From assembly GCA_903898335.1 (NCBI GenBank), contig CAIUEV010000133.1, forward strand, positions 1 through 5,779: DNA of 5,779 nt, given 5' to 3'. The notes under the pieces were generated by a model, which made no database searches, was not told where the DNA came from, and saw only the letters and a list, made by a program, of their open reading frames with translations. This DNA comes from an uncultured bacterium (GTDB lineage Bacteria > Patescibacteriota > Minisyncoccia > CAIUEV01). This document shows positions 1-5,574 of the stretch, piece by piece; position 1 is the stretch's first letter, and the number at the start of each line of letters is the position of its first letter. A program made the position numbers and the translations under genes.

Positions 1-514
1 CACCCTGATCGGATGAACGGCTATATTTTACTTGTCTTTCGTTAGTCGGACGGCCGGCGTCGATACCGTACCAAACAGCGTGCAAGACACCGTCCGCATC
101 AATCGCCAAAGAGGGGACTCTCTGGTCATCGCCCGCCTCAACGGCACTGATCGGCCGATCGACATACTCAAAAAAATATTTACTTCCACTTAATTTAGCA
201 TGGGCAACAAAAATTTGATAACGACCATTGAATTTTTTTCTGTAAGCCAAATAAAATCCACCTTGACCGTCGGCAACAACTTTTCGTTGACCCGAGTAGC
301 CCAAAGCTCGATAATCTTCACTGGAATCAACATTCCAAGATCCGGAGGGCGAATTTACTTTTTTCTCCGCCTCAACTTGATTTTCGTTCTTGTTCTTATT
401 TTCTTGGCTAACAACTTTCTCGTCGGTTGAGAAAAAACCGGCTCGATAAATCAAAAAAGTCCCCAGGCAAATGAAAATAGCCACTACAAAATTTCGAGTA
501 AAAATCTTTTTCAT
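1..514 (-). CDS. Membrane-anchored BNR/Asp-box beta-propeller protein (sialidase-like fold), C-terminus cut by window edge
   Basis: The frame opens with ATG at 514-512 and stays open for 171 codons to the left edge, so only the N-terminal part is visible. Residues about 8-27 form one hydrophobic segment after a KK start (signal anchor or uncleaved signal; no lipobox). Residues 30-58 are a Lys/Glu/Asn-rich linker. From about 72 the protein looks like propeller blades: RKVVADGQGGFYLAYR (77-92), then VPSLAIDADGVLHAVWYG (133-150) and KYSRSSDQG (163-171), which matches the S-x-D-x-G core of a BNR/Asp-box. Family members include sialidases and non-catalytic carbohydrate-binding or scaffold propellers; no sialidase active-site arginine set can be judged in this fragment. 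The start lies 4 bp after the stop of the synthase-epimerase gene, so translation is probably coupled and the protein probably acts outside the cell on, or bound to, the same polymer. No Shine-Dalgarno sequence is visible. The fold is fairly secure, the activity unknown. Confidence 0.8.
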   Translation of the reverse strand, partial: MKKIFTRNFVVAIFICLGTFLIYRAGFFSTDEKVVSQENKNKNENQVEAEKKVNSPSGSWNVDSSEDYRALGYSGQRKVVADGQGGFYLAYRKKFNGRYQIFVAHAKLSGSKYFFEYVDRPISAVEAGDDQRVPSLAIDADGVLHAVWYGIDAGRPTNERQVKYSRSSDQG

Positions 515-518
515 TTGT

Positions 519-3359
519 TTATCTGAAATTATGATCTTTAGTTTCTTCCGTCACTAAAATATCTTTGCGGTTTTCTTCCGGTCTTAAATTGGATTGAAAA
601 TAATTCAGATCCGAGTCTTTAACCACTATTCCCGCCCGATTGTTTTTTACTTTGTTTTCGAAAAAATAGTTTTTACCGGTTCCACCGTAGAGATAGATCC
701 CTCGATTATTTTCATTAAAAACATTGTTCCAAACTAAATTTTCCGCCGAATGCATGTTTAATCTAATGCCGCTTTTGCTATTATTAATGATTCTATTCCC
801 GGCAATATAGTTGTTGTAGGAGTCATAAACCGCTATTCCGTCAGCATTGTTTCGGGTCAAGTTCTCAACCACCAAGTTATTGTTTGATTGTCTGTCCATC
901 ATTATACCATGCAGCCGGTTGTCTCGCGAAACATTTTTGCGAATAATATTGTTAAAGCACCGTTTGGAAATAATTATACCATGATTTCCATTATTATGGA
1001 CTCGATTGTTCTCGATCAAAAGGTTATTCGAGTCGTCATGCGGGTCCAGCCCGTATTCATCATTCTCGTAAACTTCGTTCTCGGTAATCTCAAGACCCGT
1101 CGCTCCGTATGAATAGAGCCCGAAGTAATTATGATGAATCTTATTTCTTCTGGCCACGCCGGTAGTCAGGCTGTTTCTGAAGGATCCGTTTTCTATTTTC
1201 CAAGAAACACCGTAAGATCCGCCAAAAAGCCCGCCCCGCTTCTCCCCTCCGGCCGATCCCAAGTAAGATATCTCCGAATCCAGAATATCCATTCTGCCGC
1301 TGCCTTTGGCCGTAATATACGCCCGGCCGTCTTTGTTGTCCGTGTCGGGAGCATTGTTTTTTTCCGACCAAGAGCTAATATCAGTTTCCTGAATCAAAAT
1401 ATTTCCATTCTCTGAACGAATCCAGACCGCCCTTTCAGGCTCGCTCAGAAGTTTTAGTTTTTTAACTTCGTCACCCGTCAAAATCAGGGTCGTCTCCGCA
1501 TCCAGATATAAATTGGCGCGCAAAATCCATTCCATCGGCGCCGTCTCCTCCAGAACGAATCTCTGGTTCAGAGGCAATGCATTTCTGATTTTTAAAGGCG
1601 TTAAAACACTGCCTTTACCGACAACATTAATGGTGTTGGTCAAAGAATCGTAAGTTATTTTTTGTAACGTTGTCGGGACGCTGGTTATTTTTCTGTCGAT
1701 CGGAGTTCTCAATTCTTCGAACGGAATTTTTATTTGCTGACCCCAAAAACCGAGACCGGGCGAAACAGCGAAGGGTTCATTGACAAGCTGAATTACCGCT
1801 TGACTCTTCAAATTGAATTTTCTCGTCACGCTTTCAAGCGTTTCTCCTCTTTTCAATCGATAGTAGGCGAATTTTTCTCTCGAAGTTCCGTCCAATATCT
1901 CCTGTCGAATATTTTTAATCGGATGGTTCGGCTGATTCAGATATTCGGCTTCGGTCAATTCTTTTTCGAAAGTAGCCCCTTTGGGATCAGCCTGTCTTTT
2001 TTCTTCCTGTTGTTTTTTCTTTTGCTCTTGAGCGATTTTTTTAGCCTCAGCCAGCTTGATTCTGCTTTCTTGATAGGAAATACCTCCCCAAAGCATCAGG
2101 GCGGGAAACATTAGCGTAACCAAAACCGAAAAACCTTCTTTTAACATCAAAAAGCTGCTTTCTCGCAGCCGGTCTTTGCTCCAGCGGGTAATCCAGCCCT
2201 GCTGATTCAGTGTCACTAAAGCGTAAATCTTAACCAGAGCTTCCAAATAGCTAAACAAAATATAGGCCGGCAAAATCGTCACCGTCCGGAAATCTTCTCT
2301 AAAATAAGGAATCAGTTTGACAAAACGGCTAAAAAGCAACCAACCGATGAAGATCAGAACAGCTCTGTAATGTCCATAGACCAGCGCCGTCACCAAAAAA
2401 ACCGGCCCCAGAAGTAAAGTGAATGGCGGAAAAAGCCGATCCAGCAAATAAAGGGCCAAAAATTTTTCTCTCTTCCAGACCCAACGACTGCCGATAGTCT
2501 TTAAATCTGAGCGCCAGCTGTTTCGCGACCAACGTAGACGTTGCTTCAGATAAAAAGACAGTTCGTCCGATCCGCTCGTAAAAACTCTGATATTGCCCAA
2601 ATAGCGACACTTCCAGCCTTCCGATTGCACCAAACTGGTCAGGCGTTTGTCGTCACCACTAATCACTTTTTTACCCCAAAAAGTTTCCTTAATCAGCTTG
2701 TCCGTCAAATTAATAATCGCTTTGCGCCTGTAAACAGCCGTACGGCCGGAAAGCACCGTAAAAGCGTTACCGACCACCGCCAGAAAGGGGAATTCATTCA
2801 AAAAACGCAAACTCAGATGCATCTTGAAGATTTTTTTAGCGAAAGTGTCCGCCTTCAACATATCCTGTCTGATAGCCACCCCGCCCACCGTCGGGTCGGC
2901 AAAAGGCGCCAGCACTCTTGACTTTATACTTTTCTCCCAAACCACATCACTGTCCACCAAGGCCAGAATCTCACTTTTGGAGGCTTTTATTCCGTCCGCC
3001 AAGGCCTCTCTTTTTCCCGGAGTATGCGTCACAATCAATTTAGCCCCGCTGAAACCTTTGGCAAATTTTTTAAAAATTCCGATTGACTTTTTGTCAGTAT
3101 AGTCAATTACAGCAATAATTTCATCGACTTTGTTCTGCTTCCACGATTTTAGGGCGGCTTTGAAAAGCTCCGGTTCTTCATTGTAGACGGGAGTAATAAT
3201 CCCGATTTCGGCATCATAACGACCCTCTGTCGGGCGATAGAAAGTGCCGATTAGTTTTTTGAAAAGCCAAACTCCCCAACGCCAAGCTCCGATTACGCTG
3301 ATCGGAAGCAAAAACACCAACTCGTAAAGATATTGATCTATTCGATTTATAAACTCCAT
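519..3359 (-). CDS. Fusion of processive GT2 polysaccharide synthase, LysM-like domain and AlgG-type mannuronan C5-epimerase
   Basis: 946 residues in one frame. Residues 14-33 are a membrane segment. Residues 50-290 are a GT2 catalytic domain: IITPVYNEE (54-62), DSD (136-138, the DxD metal/nucleotide site), GDDKRLT (235-241, general-base region) and Q273-R276-W277 (QxxRW, typical of processive synthases such as cellulose, hyaluronan and Alg8-type enzymes). Hydrophobic segments follow at about 309-328, 332-350, 361-383 and 408-427. Residues 431-458 are a Lys/Gln/Glu coiled-coil-like linker. Residues 499-546 resemble LysM (YYRLKRGETLESVTRKFNL, then QQIKIP). Residues about 560-930 form a right-handed beta-helix of the AlgG/CASH type with DPHD at 772-775, HGIIIS at 793-798 and NRLHGIMMDRQSNNN at 814-828, all close to Pseudomonas AlgG as I recall it. 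His774 would be the catalytic base. Inferred role: polymerise a uronic-acid glycan from the cytoplasm and epimerise it outside. No PilZ (c-di-GMP) domain is seen. The start ATG at 3359 gives a full first membrane segment and lies 25 bp after the dehydrogenase stop. Polymer identity is not proven. Confidence 0.88.
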   Translation of the reverse strand: MEFINRIDQYLYELVFLLPISVIGAWRWGVWLFKKLIGTFYRPTEGRYDAEIGIITPVYNEEPELFKAALKSWKQNKVDEIIAVIDYTDKKSIGIFKKFAKGFSGAKLIVTHTPGKREALADGIKASKSEILALVDSDVVWEKSIKSRVLAPFADPTVGGVAIRQDMLKADTFAKKIFKMHLSLRFLNEFPFLAVVGNAFTVLSGRTAVYRRKAIINLTDKLIKETFWGKKVISGDDKRLTSLVQSEGWKCRYLGNIRVFTSGSDELSFYLKQRLRWSRNSWRSDLKTIGSRWVWKREKFLALYLLDRLFPPFTLLLGPVFLVTALVYGHYRAVLIFIGWLLFSRFVKLIPYFREDFRTVTILPAYILFSYLEALVKIYALVTLNQQGWITRWSKDRLRESSFLMLKEGFSVLVTLMFPALMLWGGISYQESRIKLAEAKKIAQEQKKKQQEEKRQADPKGATFEKELTEAEYLNQPNHPIKNIRQEILDGTSREKFAYYRLKRGETLESVTRKFNLKSQAVIQLVNEPFAVSPGLGFWGQQIKIPFEELRTPIDRKITSVPTTLQKITYDSLTNTINVVGKGSVLTPLKIRNALPLNQRFVLEETAPMEWILRANLYLDAETTLILTGDEVKKLKLLSEPERAVWIRSENGNILIQETDISSWSEKNNAPDTDNKDGRAYITAKGSGRMDILDSEISYLGSAGGEKRGGLFGGSYGVSWKIENGSFRNSLTTGVARRNKIHHNYFGLYSYGATGLEITENEVYENDEYGLDPHDDSNNLLIENNRVHNNGNHGIIISKRCFNNIIRKNVSRDNRLHGIMMDRQSNNNLVVENLTRNNADGIAVYDSYNNYIAGNRIINNSKSGIRLNMHSAENLVWNNVFNENNRGIYLYGGTGKNYFFENKVKNNRAGIVVKDSDLNYFQSNLRPEENRKDILVTEETKDHNFR

Positions 3360-3384
3360 AAATTTTAATTAGATAATATCACAA

Positions 3385-4275
3385 TTAATTCTGGTTGGTT
3401 TCTTTATTCTTTTTTCTCTCAATCATATTATTATTTGAATCTATCACCGAACCGAGGATTAGCATGTCCAGATCGAGGTTTTCTCTGGCCCAGGCTTTGA
3501 AAGCCGCGGTGTCTTTCGGCAAGCACATCCCGTTGAAAGGCCCGAAATTTTTTGTTCCGTATTCGGGGTTCCAAGAGGCTTCCGCCGTTTTCACCACCAA
3601 GGAAAACATTTTCTCCGTTTCTATCCCCAGTTCTTCCGCCACTTGGCGCATTTCATTGAAAAAAGCGATTTTGGTGGCATTGAAAATATTATGAATATAT
3701 TTCTGCATTTCCGCCTCCTCCAAGGACATTCGATAAACGGGTGCCTCAAAAGGAGAATACATGCGGTTTAGACGATCAAAAGAACGATCACCCAAAGCTC
3801 CGATGGTAATTGCTTTCGGCTTGAGAAAATCTTCTTCCGCCTTCGCCTCCCTCAAATATTCCGGATTCATACAGACTCCGAAATTCTTACCCGCCTTTAA
3901 TCCGGAATTCTCCTCAATAATGGGAGTCAGCACGTTGCGACTGGTTCCGGGGGGTAAAGTGCTGCGAAAAACGACGACAGAGTAATTGGTTTTTTTCGCC
4001 ATCGCTTTGCCCAAAGAAGCGGTAGCCGCTTTAATGTAATCCAGATTTATTTTACCGTTTTCCGTCGGAGTGGAGACAGAGAGAAAGAAAATTTCGATAT
4101 CTTCAATCTTCTCCGCCAAATTATCCATTTCGACCGCTTCAAAGCCTTTTTGGCTTAATTGAAGCAACGTTTTCAGGTTAACATCGGCGAAAATCACTTG
4201 ATGCCCCTTAGCGATCAACCCTTTACCGGAAGCTTGTCCCACCACACCGCTGCCAATAATTGCGACTTTACTCAT
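3385..4275 (-). CDS. Short UDP-glucose/GDP-mannose 6-dehydrogenase family protein lacking the C-terminal domain
   Basis: 296 residues. It belongs to the NAD-dependent four-electron dehydrogenases that turn a nucleotide hexose into its uronic acid (UDP-glucuronate or GDP-mannuronate), the donor for polyuronate synthesis. Visible motifs: the Rossmann loop GSGVVG (8-13); STPTENGKINLDYI (68-81); STLPPGTS (105-112); NPEYLREAKAEEDF (137-150); the active-site helix K192-Y-I-H-N196 running to FNEM at 206-209; and the catalytic loop MCLPKDT (250-256) with nucleophile Cys251 and Lys254. Family members usually have about 430-450 residues. This one ends just after the central-domain helix (SNNNMIERK, 280-288), so the third, nucleotide-sugar-binding domain is absent. 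Only 25 bp separate the stop from the next gene, leaving no room for a frameshifted remainder. Sequence does not decide between UDP-glucose and GDP-mannose; the AlgG-like neighbour favours GDP-mannose by context. Catalysis may need a partner or use a reduced binding site. The start ATG at 4275 places the Rossmann strand at residues 3-7; no Shine-Dalgarno sequence is seen. Confidence 0.9.
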   Translation of the reverse strand: MSKVAIIGSGVVGQASGKGLIAKGHQVIFADVNLKTLLQLSQKGFEAVEMDNLAEKIEDIEIFFLSVSTPTENGKINLDYIKAATASLGKAMAKKTNYSVVVFRSTLPPGTSRNVLTPIIEENSGLKAGKNFGVCMNPEYLREAKAEEDFLKPKAITIGALGDRSFDRLNRMYSPFEAPVYRMSLEEAEMQKYIHNIFNATKIAFFNEMRQVAEELGIETEKMFSLVVKTAEASWNPEYGTKNFGPFNGMCLPKDTAAFKAWARENLDLDMLILGSVIDSNNNMIERKKNKETNQN

Positions 4276-4279
4276 TGTT

Positions 4280-4319
4280 TTCTATTTAATTTTTAAGGAA
4301 ATCTTTCCATTAAATAGAA
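4280..4319 (-). promoter_or_regulatory. AT-rich leader hairpin just upstream of the dehydrogenase start
   Basis: A perfect 11-bp inverted repeat lies in the 52-bp gap between the first two operon genes: TTCTATTTAAT at 4280-4290 and its complement at 4309-4319. The 18-nt loop holds a second small stem, GGAA at 4297-4300 with TTCC at 4305-4308, abutting the outer right arm. On the mRNA the stem ends 4 nt before the ATG, so it could hinder or present the initiation site, or act as a processing or stability element between the two cistrons. It is not a typical terminator: it is not GC-rich and no U-run follows in the direction of transcription. The structure is seen directly; its function is inferred. 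Confidence 0.5.
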
Positions 4320-4327
4320 CTTTAATT

Positions 4328-5437
4328 TTATTGGCAAGAAATTACTTTTTGAGTGGAAGCGTACTTACCGAAAAAGATTTTTTCACCGTTGGAATCAAAA
4401 GTATTGCCGCAAATTTCTTTCTGCGGCTTCCTTTCGATTTTTATCGCACCGGCACGATTATTTCTTAATATATTGTTTCTGACGGTATTTTTAGTCCCGT
4501 CTTTGAAGCTGTCTCCACCCAACCTGACTCCGGCGCCCAAATTGTCGTAAACTTCATTATCTCGAAAAATATTACTGTTGCCGCGTGAATCCAGTCCGCC
4601 CGACTCCGGATCTTTCTGGCCGGTGCAACGATTTCTTTCCACCAGATTCCCCGAAGACCCCTCTTTTATGTCCACACATTCATTGCCGTTGGTTTCAAAA
4701 TAATTATCGTGAATCCAGTTTTTATTTGATTTATCGATGCCTTTGGAAGGATTTTTACCGTCTTTTCTCTGTTCCGGCGCCGTTCCGATATAAAGACCTT
4801 CGCCGTTTTTCCCGCCGTCCTTAAAGACAAAATCGTGGATTCCGCAATCCCTGACCGTGTTGTTCGAAAACTCGGCTCCCTGAACATAATAACGAAAACG
4901 GACGCACTCTCCACCGGCATTTTTGATTTCCATATTCGATATTTTCAAACCTTTAAGCGCCTTTTTCGGCTTTTTGCCAAGCACATAAATCAGTTTATCC
5001 GCAAAATCGTCCTGTTTTTTGCCCTCCTTGCGTTTTCCATCAATCGTAAAACCGCTGAGACGAATGTAACTGTGATTGATTTCTACGACTCTATCGGCGT
5101 CACCTCCTTTGACAATCGCTTCTTTGGCACCGGTAATTGTAATCGGCTGACTTGACCGACCGTTTCTTACGGTTTTAAAGCTTTCATAATATTCTCCCGA
5201 CAGAAGGTTAACGGTGTCTCCGGGACGAGCTTCCTTCAAGGCCGTCTGGATTCTTTTAAAGGGAAGACTTTTCTCCTTACCGTTGTTTTTATCGTTACCG
5301 GCAGGAGAGACATAATAGTCGGTTCCGGCCGCCGTTACTTCCGATTTCTTCAGCTTAATGCCAAAAAAGGAAGAAAGGGTAAAAAGTCCGGCCAACACGA
5401 GAATCACCAACAGAGAAATATTTATCTTGTCACGCAT
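4328..5437 (-). CDS. Exported right-handed beta-helix protein, possible polysaccharide lyase or modifying enzyme
   Basis: 369 residues. Residues 7-27 form a hydrophobic signal anchor or signal peptide. Residues 40-85 carry the entry sequence typical of secreted beta-helix proteins (DUF1565/PL6/PL9-like): YYVSPAGNDKNNG, then PFKRIQTALKEARPGDTVNL and GEYYE. Repeated N-x-x-x-(N/D) turns from about 165 to 350 indicate parallel beta-helix coils. The block NECVDIKEGSSGNLVERN (252-269) followed by GGLDSRGNSNIFRDN (280-294) places Lys258 and Arg285 on neighbouring coils. That resembles the Lys/Arg catalytic pair of PL6 alginate lyases and chondroitinase B, but the spacing is 27 rather than about 21 residues, so this is a suggestion only. 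Six cysteines (178, 198, 254, 271, 343, 368) fit disulfides in an extracytoplasmic protein. It is the first gene of the operon, 52 bp ahead of the dehydrogenase. Likely role: binding, cutting or trimming the polymer made by the downstream synthase. The fold is secure, the enzyme class is not. Confidence 0.82.
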   Translation of the reverse strand: MRDKINISLLVILVLAGLFTLSSFFGIKLKKSEVTAAGTDYYVSPAGNDKNNGKEKSLPFKRIQTALKEARPGDTVNLLSGEYYESFKTVRNGRSSQPITITGAKEAIVKGGDADRVVEINHSYIRLSGFTIDGKRKEGKKQDDFADKLIYVLGKKPKKALKGLKISNMEIKNAGGECVRFRYYVQGAEFSNNTVRDCGIHDFVFKDGGKNGEGLYIGTAPEQRKDGKNPSKGIDKSNKNWIHDNYFETNGNECVDIKEGSSGNLVERNRCTGQKDPESGGLDSRGNSNIFRDNEVYDNLGAGVRLGGDSFKDGTKNTVRNNILRNNRAGAIKIERKPQKEICGNTFDSNGEKIFFGKYASTQKVISCQ

Positions 5438-5463
5438 ATTTTTGATTTAATATAATTTCTTTA

Positions 5464-5472
5464 ATTGTAACA
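5464..5472 (-). promoter_or_regulatory. Candidate extended -10 promoter of the leftward operon
   Basis: On the minus strand these bases read TGTTACAAT, an extended -10 (TGn plus TACAAT, 5 of 6 matches to TATAAT). No good -35 is found 16-18 bp upstream (TTTCTG at best), which extended -10 promoters tolerate. Transcription would start near 5457, giving a leader of about 20 nt before the ATG at 5437. The region is very AT-rich, so chance matches are likely. Confidence 0.35.
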
Positions 5473-5506
5473 TAAAAAGGAAAAAGCAGAAAATGAAAAA
5501 AATAAT

Positions 5507-5535
5507 TTGTGGTTTGGTAATTTTTCTTTTAAAAT
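5507..5535 (+). promoter_or_regulatory. Candidate promoter for the rightward gene
   Basis: TTGTGG at 5507-5512 and TAAAAT at 5530-5535 are separated by 17 bp, a standard sigma-70-type arrangement. The predicted start near 5542 would leave about 33 nt before the ATG at 5575. A 6-bp inverted repeat (CTTTTA/TAAAAG, 5526-5540) overlaps the -10 and might be an operator. The evidence is only a motif match in AT-rich DNA. Confidence 0.3.
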
Positions 5536-5574
5536 AAAAGTGTTTCTATTTGTTAAATAATACAAAAATCCTAG

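Noticed and set aside
1141..1371. Minus-strand 76-codon frame inside the epimerase region
   Set aside because: Same strand but shifted frame relative to a well-conserved AlgG-like segment; no start signal or recognisable product.
1734..2114. Plus-strand open frame of 126 codons
   Set aside because: It lies wholly antisense to the membrane/linker/LysM part of the synthase-epimerase. Its Phe/Ser/Leu-rich product mirrors the Lys/Glu/Gln-rich linker on the other strand, and no motif is recognisable.
2541..2921. Plus-strand open frame of 126 codons
   Set aside because: Antisense shadow of the GT2 catalytic domain; no family resemblance, and the minus-strand frame has intact catalytic motifs.
3360..3395. 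Frameshift that would hide the missing C-terminal domain of the dehydrogenase
   Set aside because: Only 25 bp separate the stop from the next gene, whose N-terminal membrane segment is needed by the synthase. No C-terminal-domain sequence can fit there in any frame.
4280..4319. Hairpin as a rho-independent terminator
   Set aside because: The stem is AT-rich and is followed on the minus strand by AACAATG rather than a U-run. It sits inside a probable operon, so a leader or processing structure is more likely.
5438..5574. Small gene or RNA in the divergent intergenic region
   Set aside because: The 137 bp are AT-rich with many stops and only weak short inverted repeats; I see only candidate promoter elements.
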